NCBI GenBank assembly: GCA_032622095.1
Contig: CP136062.1
Location: 142,062,351-142,126,350, forward strand
Length of the DNA stretch: 64,000 nt
Reading direction: 5' to 3'
From: Siphonodentalium dalli
Taxonomy: Eukaryota > Mollusca > Scaphopoda > Gadilida > Siphonodentaliidae
Shown here: piece by piece, positions 47,341 to 59,669 of the stretch
Layout of the letters: each line of letters begins with the position of its first letter
How positions within the stretch are numbered: the stretch's first letter is position 1
The notes under the pieces: generated by a model
What the model saw: only the letters and a program-made list of their open reading frames with translations
Database searches by the model: none
Told to the model about the DNA's origin: nothing
Made by a program: the position numbers and the translations under genes

Positions 47341-48600
47341 TTAACATAACATGGCTCATTCGAGCTTCCAAATTATGTCCACGTGAAAAATACATCACAT
47401 GGTCACCAGTGGTCACAGTCTATTTTCCAGCTTTTTCAATTTGTTCGCGCATAAGTGAAAAAACGATCTTTATTTCTACCATATCAGGAATGGACTAACA
47501 AGGAACGCTCTTATCTGTTACATGGCGTACACATAGCTGTGTTCGTTTTTGTTTTGACTATCGTGTTCGTCTTGTTGCGACATATAATGATTGTAGAAAG
47601 GTAGTTCAAGTATTTATCGACCTATTTCGTTACCGGGAAATTTTTTTAAGCGAATAGTATTAGGTGTATTATGGAGCGCAAACCGCCAAGTACCTTTAAT
47701 AAAAGACGCCATTCGGTCAACATATAGGTACAAGACAACATGACATCGATCCATAGCGAGAAAAGCCAGGTATAGCCATACGTAATTGTAACTTGTAACG
47801 TGTGTTGAACATCCTTCGTTGTTAACCGAGGTGTTAATGCAGTAATTTGCAAGCAGATAAACGTCTCAATCATGTAGCAAAATTTACTAGGTACATGTAG
47901 GTGTTGACATTCTGTAGAAAACGCTTTCCACTATTTTTTTTTAATGCCACTTTCACTTTCAAGAAATAATTACAATTGACAATAATCTCCTGCGTTTCAA
48001 TATACAATCAGTTAAGACATTATTTGGGGACCCGAACCTTATACATCGCGAAAAAGAAGATAGCTTTATATATGTACAAAATTACTTACGTGATACAACA
48101 CACGAGGAAATCCGACACAGTTATGTTAAGACTCTCGCTTCAAAATACAAATTGAAAAACCATGCACATTGAGGTATCATATTTATAACCGCCAAACAGT
48201 GATCGAAATGGAATTATGAAGAATGGGTATGGTGGTGAAATCACAAATTATCTACAAAGTATCTACAATTTATATACACTTATATATGTATACAATTATA
48301 TAAATATATTGTACATTATGTTATACCTATTGTGTTGACAACCCAAATTATTATCAGTGTTTATAAATGCAATTGGGAGAGAGATAGAGAGTTATCCATA
48401 AGTGGATCGCACTTTTCCTCCAACCCCAATGCCAATTTATATTGTAATAAAGTAGCGTGACCATTTCGCATACACGCATGCACACGGTTATTGCGTTTAG
48501 TATAATAAAATATTTTCGATTTTGGGCGATTTTGCTATTTTTGCAATTTTGCTAGGCTGACAAAAAATCAAAACGGTGCAAATCTTCATCTTTTGAAAGT
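47341..48600. other. Spacer without recognised gene
   Basis: Contains a single arm-like sequence near 47,765-47,815 related to the inverted-repeat element at 17.2 kb. No gene recognised. Confidence 0.4.
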
Positions 48601-48619
48601 CAATATCTGGCCAACAAAA

Positions 48620-48740
48620 CTTCCTATTAGAAGGCTCGTGGGGCCTGGTGGTAATTTCGCCTCCCTTGGATAACCCGGTCACGAATGGCGATATAGGAAT
48701 GTTTCAAGAAATTAGTGATCTGTCAATTGTGACGTTTGAC
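48620..48740 (+). mobile_element. Probable SINE fragment
   Basis: GGGCCTGGTGGTAATTTCGC resembles an A box region and CCCGGTCACGAATGGC an eroded B box; the body GATATAGGAATGTTTCAAGA matches 47.3 kb. Weak. Confidence 0.35.
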
Positions 48741-48979
48741 GCCGTGCAGCCACACTCGGAACATAACAAAACAGTAGTATGTCTATTAGCAAAAATAACA
48801 TTCATACTATCTATATTTGTCTTTTATGTCAACAGTGTGCAATATTGTTCGGCTTGTAGAATTGTTTTTTTCTAATGGGATGTACGCCAGAGAAGGTCAT
48901 GACAATCAAGGCTGGAATATTTGAAATGTCGAGTCAGTTCTTTCTAAACTGTTTTGAATGTCTTGAGTTAATTTATTTT

Positions 48980-50280
48980 TTAGTCGAGTTTTTTTCCAAA
49001 ACTCGACTTATAGTTTGATGAGGGACGGTGGGCGGGCGGCGGACGGGCGGGCGGGCGGGCGGGCGGGCGGGCGGGCGACGTGTTTTGCTTATAACTCAAC
49101 CGTTTATTGACGGATTAAAAACAAATTTGGTGTGTGAGTACATATCCATGCACGTAAGCTGCAGACAAAACATCGGGTTCGTCCGCACATTTATTACAGA
49201 GTTATGGCCCTTTGCCATTTTCCACTGATTTTAGGCTCGTTAGCGCAACAACTTCAACAAACGTTATCTTATTCGATTGAAATTTGGGATATAGGTGTCT
49301 CTCAAGAATATCTCGGACGAGTTCGAAAACCGGCCTGGTCGGATAAAATTTGATAGAGTTATGGCCCTTAATTAGTCATTTTTCACGAATTGTCAGCTCG
49401 TTAGCGCGATAACTTCAACAAACGTTATCCGATTTGATTGAAATTTGGTATATAGGTGTCTCCCAAGAATATCTCGGACGAGTTCGAAAACCAGCCAGGT
49501 CCGATAAAATTTGATAGAGTTATGGCCCTTAATTAGTCATTTTTCACGAATTTTCAGCTCGTTAGCGCGATAACGTCAACAAACGTTATCCGATTTGATT
49601 GAAATTTGGTATATAGGTGTCTCCCAAGAATATCTCGGTCGAGTTCGAAAACCGGCCCGGTCAGATAAAATTTGATAGAGTTATGGCCCTTAATTAGTCA
49701 TTTTTTCACCAATTTTCAGCTCGTTAGCGCGATAATTTAACAAACATCATCCTATTTGATTGAAATTTTGATATATAGGTGTCTCCCAAGAATACCTCGG
49801 ACGAGTTAGAAAACCGGCCCGGTCCGATAAAATTTGATAGAGTTATGGTCCTTAAGTAGTCATTTTGTACGAATTTTGAGCTCGTTAGCGCGATAACTTC
49901 AACAAGCGTCATCCGATTCAACTAAGATTTGGTATATAAGTGTCTTCCAATAATATCATGGACGAGTTCGAAAACCAGCCTAGCCCAATAAAATTTGATA
50001 GAGTTATGGCCCTTAATTATTCATTTTTCGTGAATTTTGAGCTCGTTAGCGCGATAACTTCAACAAACGTCCTCCGATTTGTTTAAAATTTGGAATAGAC
50101 ATACTTGCCAAGAATATTTCGGACGAGATCGAAAACCAGCCTGCCCGATAAAATTTGATGGAGTTATGGCCCTTAATTAGTCATTTTTCGATTTTACCTA
50201 TTAATTAGTCTACCGATACTGATGCACACCGGCGGTAAGCCACCGAAAACGAGACAGCATCTCTGATGCCACCTCTTGTA
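48980..50280 (+). repeat. 160-bp tandem repeat element, about seven units
   Basis: GTTATGGCCC marks recur at 49,201, 49,358, 49,519, 49,680, 49,842, 50,003 and 50,163, spaced 157-162 bp. Each unit also has TTAGCGCGATAACTTCAACA, TATAGGTGTCTCCCAAGAAT and CTCGGACGAGTTCGAAAACC. The array opens with TCGAGTTTT..AAAACTCGA, a small hairpin at 48,983-49,012, and a GGGC simple repeat (49,045-49,078), and closes with ATCTCTGATGCCACCTCTTG. It resembles repeats seen widely in molluscs. No protein is encoded. Confidence 0.9.
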
Positions 50281-53200
50281 TAATTCATGGTCTAATGCGG
50301 CGTTGGCAGTGGGTATGCTGTTAAAATATTCACCTCCGCCAAAAACCGCCATAAACAGAAAGAATAGTAAAATATAGACAAATTTTGTTCTTATACCAAT
50401 CAGAAATATGGCATAAACAGTATGTTATTGTCAAATGTTTTTCCTTTGTTATGTAAACAAAAGCAAAAAACGTTACAGAACCTGGCTTTTGTTTAGATCC
50501 GGATATGGTAAACATAAAGAGCGTTATTTGTTACTGTTTTCCTTATATGGAAATAATAAAGAGCGTTTATATCATTTGTGTGTGGTTAACCAAAAGAATT
50601 GAGCTGTGTTATGTAAACAGAAGCAGGCTCTTGTTTGCGTACGTCTTGACGACAATATACTATTTACGCGCTGATTATGTTTGACATATGAACAAAACTA
50701 TATATATTTTAATATCCCTGCTGTTGATGACGACTTGAACAAATATGAATATTTCTGCAACGAACGCCGCCCGAACCTTTAAACCTGGAAGATGCATTAT
50801 TATCGTATCAAACACGATGGGAATCCAGGCATCTGCGAATTTATAGCTGTGTGGCTATACTCATTGGTAGTCCAAGTGCTCGTGCGGGGTAGTGTTGGTC
50901 CCATCGAAACTATCAGCACTCTACTAAATACTTAGCGGACATGTACTCGCTTAATATCATTAGCAGTCCATAAATCTGACAGCCACGGACACCAGGTTAT
51001 CTAGTATTTCCGTGTATAAATTGTATTCCCGTCGAATAATTTCCGCATTTTGCCCTGACACGATATGTGTTATCGAGCGTGATTAATCGGGACCAACCAT
51101 GGGACAGGTGATGGATGCCAATGTCCTCTATTTGTCACAAAGCCGTTCAACTCAAATGGTGAGTGTGAAGACGGGGGTAGCCGAAATATAGGTTTACACA
51201 CTACACAGAGTTACACGTGGCATGCACGTATACCTCGTGTTCGTAGAAAACAAATTGGCCATCGCAACACAATACAGTCGTCCAGTGCCAGAAAAGCTGG
51301 TTAATTTGTTACCCCAATGAGCTTGAGCTGTTACTACGTGCTAAGGGTTGGGTATATCTTGGTCCCTATATTATGGAAGTTTGTGCAGCTATGTCCCAGT
51401 TAATTGAACGGTGTCGAGGCATGTTCAAATCTATATATACATGGTCATACATATAACGCCGTCAACGATTCTCATCCGATTTGATACCATAAAACTACTA
51501 TTATAATTAACTGACTGATCGTTAAATTTCCTACATGTATATAGAGCATATTCAATCATCATTGGTTAAAGCATAATAAAAAGCACGCGGTTGCCTATTA
51601 GAAAGACAATTTTCTACATGATAGATAGACAATAAGGATGTCGGATATTCGGTTCGGAATTCAGACGGGGCCATAACATGGCGTCATACGTGCCTTTTAT
51701 CTGAACAAAAGGCAGTCATGTTTTTCGCTGTACGTGTCTGAAAGTACATGTGTGGGGGTACACCACGAATGCCTAATAGTAAACAGACCAACAGAGTGAA
51801 TATGGACGAACAACATTCTGCAACAAGTTGATTTAAACATAATTTAATAGTACAATTAGATATAAAGACCAGTTGGGTTGGATGCCAAGCTATTGAAACC
51901 TCCGCCCCCACAATACAGACTATGTATAACAACATGTAAACAAGAATAGTCAAGTATATACAATCCATTTGGCGTGGCGGGTGGGACTATACAATAATTA
52001 CATGTATATATGATGGATTCTATAAATGTTATATCTGGTATTTATATAATGGTGTGTGGATTTACGAAGAAGGGTGTGGTGTATGTAAATATATAGGCAA
52101 CGTGTGTGTGTCGTTTAAGGGGTGATACTGTAGATTAAGGGGGATTTCGTATGTCCAGGGTGGCATAAATATACAATCGAATCTTCGGGATGATTTTGTA
52201 AACTTCAAAGTTGCTTCAATCAGAAGACTTTAACAGTGACATTTAGCGACAAAGAGATCTGTGACCAGTAATTTGTAATCATATATCATGGAATCAATAA
52301 GTTCAGTTCGTTGTGTTAAGTACAAGAGACATTGTATCAAGAACCGTTTCTCAGACAAAAAGTTCATCCTCTTCGTGCATGGTTGAAATATCCAGTCCAG
52401 CCAATGACTGGCAGCCCAGTTAACACATCAACATATGTTGTGGCGACAGGCGATCCAGAATCAGAACTCAAATATATCGAAACTATTCATTATTCGATGC
52501 TGGACGTTGTTTTGAGATCAGTGATACACGGAGAGAAGTAGTGCAATAACACATGTCCCATGCACTTACCCGTAATGTTTGCATAGGGTTTTTTGTCGCA
52601 CAAGTAGTCCTGTTGAGGACGTTAGCCACTCGAACTGATATAGTGATTGTGATGTAGTGGCGGGCGAAGTTGTGTACGAATTTGTGAAGTGCTTTTCCGG
52701 CCTCGTCAGCTCATGCACTGATGTTTTACTCTAAAACTTATTGAAATACGACCCTCTTTTTATATGAGACCATATTACCTCCGAAACATTCGTGCGGCGC
52801 AGGAGAATACACGTAGTTGCACGTAATGAGTCAATCGATATATAATACGCATATACTAGTAGGCTATACTTATCGCATTCTGTCCTGCATGGTGCAAGTT
52901 TCTTCCCCGCAATTGCCATGTCATCAATATGTTATACTTTGCACGATCTACTGTTCCAGTTGTAGACCAAACACGTGCGTGGTCAGCTTTCTCTTCTGTG
53001 ATATATATGTGTGTTTCTTTTTTCACTCATCGTCCGTCATGGCTGGTCATAAATTATCATGTCTTCCAGTGTCTTCATTATTTTTAACTCTGGAATCCAG
53101 ACTGTTCAAGATACAGACGTGACCGAGCACGCGCATAAGCTTACTGTTCCGTGACACTGGTGACAGCTCTTATGCCGCAATCGTTCGATGGTTTTGTCGA

Positions 53201-53480
53201 TTGTAGCACCCGTTACTCTATCGACGCATCGATTCTAACTAAGAACTTTATATGGATGGTTTCATAACAAGCTCCAAATTACGCGTATCTTGCATATTTT
53301 ATCCAGGTCCAACAAATCGTGTGTTTTAGCACCAGCGCGTGACAACAGGCCAGAGTAGCCATCACTCAATGGGACTCAAGTGAAGAAAAAAATACAATGC
53401 TGCTAAAATATGGTTTTCTTCGACTCATGTAAAATGGGGTCTCTTCGATAATCACCAGAGTAAATAATCGAATTGCAGGA
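50281..53480. other. Long spacer without recognised gene
   Basis: Apart from the ATAAAGAGCGTTAT motif pair at 50,515-50,570, I see no repeat or gene. Open frames here are 60-100 codons with no domain. Confidence 0.4.
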
Positions 53481-53483
53481 TGT

Positions 53484-54008
53484 ATGGCATGGACGATTCG
53501 TTATATAGCTGAATGTATCGAGGACCCACAGTTCGAATACATGTATGTCAAAAATCTTAAAACGAAAAAATTTCCAGCGGTTGATTTTGTTGCAAATAAC
53601 GGTCACTTAAATCAAGGTAGCTCGCTTAGATGCGTACTAGCATGTACATGTATATGGAAAATCAGTATTCAAGCTAGCTACCGTAAGAGGAATGCAGCAA
53701 ATAACCCTGGTGGAGGCGCACTAACATTGTTTACAGCCTCTCTGGCTGGCATCCCTTCACAATGCGCGGTTAATCCTCTAACATTGGCATATCTCAGACA
53801 TTTGGGACAGAGGTTCTATTATTGCACCAGTCAGTCTCTTTCAGCAGACATCCACAAACATTTCCAACACATTAGCAACTTATTATTCCCCATTATCTGG
53901 TTGTTTATCCAGCTGACAGGGAAGAGTTGCTGTATTGACACTACATTTAGAACGCTATCGAACGATCCTCATTTCCCCATTCTTGTCTCTGATCACCATC
54001 GAACGTAA
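53484..54008 (+). CDS. Unrecognised 174-codon open frame
   Basis: The second-longest frame in the window. The protein has several Cys and His residues, a Gly-rich turn (NPGGGALTLF, about residue 75) and a hydrophobic stretch LLFPIIWLFIQL near residues 132-143, but no domain I recognise. There is no obvious TATA box, AATAAA or neighbour to support it, and 60-90-codon frames overlap it on both strands. It could be an exon, an element fragment or chance. It is listed because of its length. Confidence 0.2.
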   Translation: MAWTIRYIAECIEDPQFEYMYVKNLKTKKFPAVDFVANNGHLNQGSSLRCVLACTCIWKISIQASYRKRNAANNPGGGALTLFTASLAGIPSQCAVNPLTLAYLRHLGQRFYYCTSQSLSADIHKHFQHISNLLFPIIWLFIQLTGKSCCIDTTFRTLSNDPHFPILVSDHHRT

Positions 54009-54640
54009 GTCTGAACATAGAACTCATAACGATCCAAATATCTATATAATGCGTTTATGGACTCATTCCATCCACGACACAAATAAAGCGATCATGGTAA
54101 GGTCAAACGCATGGAGACTAATTGTGAATACAAAATATATACACACACACACGAAACTAACACTGATAATAAGCTCACAACGATCCTGTCCTATATCGGA
54201 CTCAGTTCCATGAATCTCAGTACATCGTACTAGCTAAATAAATGGATCTTCTAAGAGGTCCAACATGTGACGTATTATAATAGCTATTGTGAACACATAA
54301 CGTAAGTAGTCCTTCAATGGACCACAAGGTTGACCATATGCCATGTACATGTTAGAAATATGCCATCTCGTCGAGTGCTAGTCATTCTTCGGTTTTCAAT
54401 TCTTTTTAAGAGTGAACTATACCAAAATATCAGACAACCAACACCCCCTGTTTCAATCGCACGCGACCAATTACTATGTATAACTGTAGACTTGAAGGAT
54501 TATGCATGTATGTCGCTCCAGACATGAAGCAAAATGGGACAGTTTAGCCCCCTTGTCTGATCAGCTTATCATAAGTTCAACACAATATGCTATTCCTATG
54601 CTCCACGTTTATTCGCAAATAATTGATGTCAGTATTCAAC

Positions 54641-56813
54641 TAGTCTGGTCGTTGAGACTCGATTTTGAGGTGAACCTAGAACAAATTGTTTACAAGCTGT
54701 TTTCGGTGTCATTCGACGCGGAAAAGCATCAGGAACAACATATCCACAATCCGCAAAAATCCGCGTTGGGGAAACTTTGTTATCAACGATGGCGTCCAAC
54801 ATGGTTGTCTATACTACATCAGTTCTCGATATAAGTCATTATACGATATATAGTGGCATCAGACTTATTCCGTTATATCAGTTTGTGTTAAATTAGAATG
54901 CGGGAGCGAGTAGAGTGACACGGACAGACAATTATACAATCGTGGCCATGAAATGGCTGTCAAAATGGCCGCAACTTCAAACCATACCACATAGAAAGCA
55001 ACATATTGGGTAACTACATAAGAGTGAAATACGTATTGGCAATATACAAGTCGGTTGTTAAATATCTTTAAAGGTACACACATCATTAAAACAGATCAAT
55101 CTGAAGGATCATCGGTCACTGCACAGCAAGTCAACCCCCCAATGATTTACGACTTTAACGTTTGGGTGTTCTGCTTATCCAACATCCAACTGTTGGGCAA
55201 AACACAAATAGCTCGTGCATGCAACACACGAACTAATGTTTCGCCTCACAGTGCATGGTAGTTTCAGTCGGCATGGTGATTAAATGTTGAATGCAACGCC
55301 GAAATTTAAGTGCATACTCTAGAGGTATAAATACTAGTTATATTTCCGGAATTGTCAACACTCCCGGTGAAAATAAACGATACACGTATGTCGCAATGGT
55401 TATTATACTGTAAAGAAACACTCATATCTTCAATGGATTAGCACCGAATCTCACCAGGTCAAAGAGACTGTACATAGTACATTGTATGTAAGACTAATTT
55501 TCATTCTGCTACCAACCCGGTTTCTTAGTAGACAATTTTGTTAAAATTACTTCAGTGGCCACTTTACAACTAGAATAAGCTACAGCGCAATGCACACTAT
55601 TAGTTGTCAGTATATTTTTGTTTGAAAATATATTACCATTACCACCCACGTAATCGTGTTAAATATCAGGTGATCATCGTTTAAGATGTTATTCCAACGT
55701 TGAACATTCACCCAATATTGTTCGTTGTGGTTATGTGTGCAACAGACATGTGTAACATTATGGAACATGGGTAAACGCGGTGATGCGGTTGAAGACAACG
55801 TAGTAAGTTTCGCGTAGATGTGGCCTTGGTGAATTCAACCAAATATAATTTCCAGGTATAAACACAGTCTCTGTCACAGATTTTGTAGGCAATTTTGGTC
55901 AAGTTTTGAATTTATGGAAGACAGTCTATGGTTCTCATTTGTTATTTAATAAATATAGTTCATGGTACACCATCACGCATTCCTGTGATAAAAGCGAAAT
56001 ATTCGTGTTTTATCACTTGATCTGAGGCAACTATAACTACTATTTTGAGAAACGTACAATAGGATCTACGCAATCTCCCCAGTGCAATATGAACATAATT
56101 CATACCGTTTTATTGCAATTAATTTTTTAAGGTTTTATACCGTAGATATCAAAATAAATGGTGATCGGTCTCATTCGTGAGACTGCTCTGAATACATATA
56201 TTTCTGCTTCTAGAAAAGGCCGCATAGTCAATACATCCCTACTAAATCCCGTTTAGCTGTTTAATTACACATATATCACACGATTCAAGATTAGTGGTAC
56301 AGATAAAACTGCGTCATTTTTCCGTTGCTGGACACCCAAAAGTCCAGATTTAACCGTTCCACAAGACCCTGATTTCGCTTGCTCTCTCGTGAGATACATT
56401 AGAGAGAATTCGTACATCTCTAATCAAAAGTTTCTCTTATACTTGTAGTCATTCTTCCTCGCAATATTCGAGCGTTTGTTCACTCGTATAGGACTAGCTA
56501 TTCAATTTTGCACTAAATGTAAATTTAATTCGATTTTGGCCATTTTGGGAAAAATATTCTACATATATGGTTTACGACTAAGCAATGTTTGTGTATATTT
56601 CAATTTATTACGAATTTGGCATTAATTGGAGCACCTGCCGCAGAATTCAGTATTTTCCGATAACAACAGACATTATGGACGCCATCTTCAATAGAGAATT
56701 TTCCCCAAAGCGGATTTTGGATATGTTGTTCCCTACGTTCTGCCCGACAATATGACACCAAAAACAGCTTGTAAACAATTTGTTCTAGGTCCAATGCTTC
56801 AACGACCAGACTA
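54641..56813. mobile_element. 2.2-kb unit bounded by about 170-bp inverted repeats
   Basis: TAGTCTGGTCGTTGA begins the left arm (54,641) and its complement ends the right arm (56,813). Within the arms GAACAAATTGTTTACAAGCT, GGAACAACATATCCA and GATGGCGTCCA match in order, over about 170 bp with small indels. The interior contains no recognised transposase. It could be a non-autonomous transposon, or two unrelated insertions of one repeat in opposite directions. Confidence 0.6.
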
Positions 56814-56819
56814 AACTGG

Positions 56820-59300
56820 CAGCCGTAGGCATCATATATTAGATGTTATCTCCTTCAAAGCCACTGTGCGTAACAAAACATTGTGTCCTTATTAGGTATT
56901 TGGTGCCTCGGCAAATTTGGTTCTCTTTTCATTCCGTTGTCAGTGATTGTCGCTCGCGGGGAGGTCGGCGTGGATTCAACAATCGCCAGTTCGGATCGCG
57001 GGATCCACCACTGTATGGCACCGCCTCATATATCTTCTGGCATGAATTGACGGAATAAAGAACATAGGAACTATAGCACCATATATATAACGAAATTTGA
57101 TTTTTAGGACGACTGGGTTTACCAAGATGATATAATAAATTGTTCCCATCTGCAAATATTGAGCGCACGCCTGCAGGTGTAGTAAACGTGAGCGAGAATC
57201 GTAGTATTTAGCATATTTATAAAAACACCATGATGCGAACGAATAATTAATAATAAATATCGTTGACTGATAAAAACTCGACGATAATATATCCTATATT
57301 TCCATGAGTATAATGAATTATTTATGAATATGTCGCCTGTATTGTGTATTATACAATATGTTTCGCTATACGTGGGGATAATGTCAACTCGCCATTGACC
57401 TCCCATCTCGCAATTTAAATAAAATCAATCTGTGTTAGTAATTGTTATCGGCTTTTTAAGGATAGTTTAAACGTATTTATTTGTCTAAATTAAATTGTAC
57501 ATAGGAAATAACATATATATTTGTATACAGATAATGGGATTGGAGGACAAGTGCTGACTCACTTATGAGTACCTCCTCTCCCGTTTTTGTTACACTGAAA
57601 AATAAATCAAGAATAATGGCATTGCAACATGACTACCAAAAGCTAGTTGAACATATATACATGTACATTTCACCGGTCATTCCCCACCCCCGAGTCAGTC
57701 TTGAGTTTATATATGTATTGGTTGAAAGTCGTGTATGTTTGAGTTATTTGCTGGCTTGTATATATATGTTTGCAATAGTTAGTCAGTAGAATCTAGTTTT
57801 GTCTCACGGATGAATGATTGTACAGCAATCACGAAGAGCAGGGTCTCCAAATAGCAGATTTTTTAGTGAGTAAATATTATAAGGAAGTAATTTATTTAAT
57901 AGGCGAATTCTTGGGATCGAATGTAGGTAACAGTCAAAGAAATAATGGAAGGCATTTTCTTCTTTTTAAGGATACTGGAAGCATGTTGCAATGAGCCGTT
58001 GCGTGTACCACCAATGAAATAACACCCAGTCTGAGACACGACCAACATAATGAATGGTCTTCAATGGAGTCGTGTCAATACAGAAATCAGACCACAATGA
58101 CAGTTCCACAGACGTAAATCTGATAAGCTTATTGTCGGCTTCAAACTACAAGTCTGTCTGTATGTCTCGGGTGTATTTAAGAAATTTTGCCGTCACTCAC
58201 GAGCTGTGTGTGGGTTGTAGGAGAGGGCCGACGGCCCTTTCAAATCTTCCCGGGTATCATCCCAAACTCCAAACCTGATCATGAGCTGTGCGTTAGGCGC
58301 CCCCGCATGCTAACTCGATATCCATCCTATCCGTCTAGTATATGAAGAGTCTTCAACGCGACCCAAAGCCAGGCTTGTTGCATGGGGTTGCGTAACTGTA
58401 TAAATGTAGTTTTTGACAATTCCTAAATGTATCGTATGACATGTTTCTTATCTTAGAGAGAATTCCATGCACTGACCTTTGGGTGATTGTTGTTGAGCCT
58501 TCTGATTGCTCTTCGTGGACATATTTCGAATGTCATGTTTTCCTCCGTACGTTCCGCCGTAATTTTTTTGTCGTCTGGTGTGCGAATACCCGATATAAAT
58601 CTATATACCCCATTCGTTTTGTACATGAAGAGTTCTTGCACACAGTTCAAAGCAAGAGCTGTGTAACTAATTCTTGATAACTCCTACATATACTCTGACG
58701 ATGATTGTGTTCGGAGCAATGGTTAGACACCGCGTCGAGTACCAATTCATACATTACTCATGGAAAGCAAACAGTGAGCCGGCACCGTTCCGCCGTGCTA
58801 CAGTGCGAGTCAATAGAAGCAAGACGCATATCGATACCATGAAAGCAACTTCCTCTGTGCCCCAACGGAGTGAGAACATTGACACGAATAGTGGGTTGTA
58901 TTTGCGTTCGTGATCACACAAGAATAGAATAATGCTCACTTTTCGGTCGGGAGAATTATGTCGGGGTTAACCCATTAACACTTCCGGAAAAGATACGAAT
59001 AATTTCTCCTTTTAACGCAAGGAGATGCACATTATGAGACTTGACTCTTTTAGTGTTTCGTGTTATCCTTGAATGTGAAAATGTCCAGATCATAGTGGTT
59101 GCTCAAATTGGTGAGTTATAGATAAGCGAACAATAGAACGGGTCACATTATTAATACACGGTATATTGCACACTGCGTGTAATTCTACAACTTTGGAATC
59201 GTAGATGTACATCGATCCTGCTTATCACGACTAACCATGATCACACGAAATCGTTCAGGTTATGCCGCTCGAACCACAAAGCTATGATACATAGCACATG
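56820..59300. other. Spacer without recognised gene
   Basis: No supported gene. A weak direct similarity between about 58,320-58,440 and 58,610-58,710 (ATATGAAGAGTCTT / ACATGAAGAGTTCTT, TGCGTAACT / TGTGTAACT) suggests an old tandem duplication. Confidence 0.35.
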
Positions 59301-59309
59301 CAATTTAGT

Positions 59310-59665
59310 ATAGGCCGGATTCGTCATCTCAGCTTTAAATCTGGTCTACTTAAACATCTAGGTTTAAACCGCCGTTTTACAGCTAAATCCGTGGTTTAAT
59401 CCAGAGACGGCACGTCCAAGTGACGCATTCGTCAACACTGGTTTAAAGCTGGTCCAGTCAGACCACTGGTTCAGCAGTAGTGTTTATAAGCGAGAACCAC
59501 TTACACCTATAAAGTGTGTGGGGATAAGTTTTTGTCAATTTAGAAAATGTATTGGTGTGTTATAAGCTTAAACCGGCAACTAAACCATATAATTTGATGG
59601 TCCAGCTAAACCAGTTTTACCGAGGCTAAACCTGAGATGACTAATCCGTCTTTTCTCGATCGCGA
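59310..59665. mobile_element. Inverted-repeat family C copy, about 355 bp
   Basis: Left end GGCCGGATTCGTCATCTCAG and right end CCTGAGATGACTAATCCG are inverted. Internal phrases GGTTTAAACCGCCG, AGCTAAATCCGTGGTTTAAT and GATGGTCCAGCTAAACCAG match the complement of the 46.4-46.8-kb copy. It appears to be the most complete single copy of this family here. Confidence 0.8.
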
Positions 59666-59669
59666 TTTA

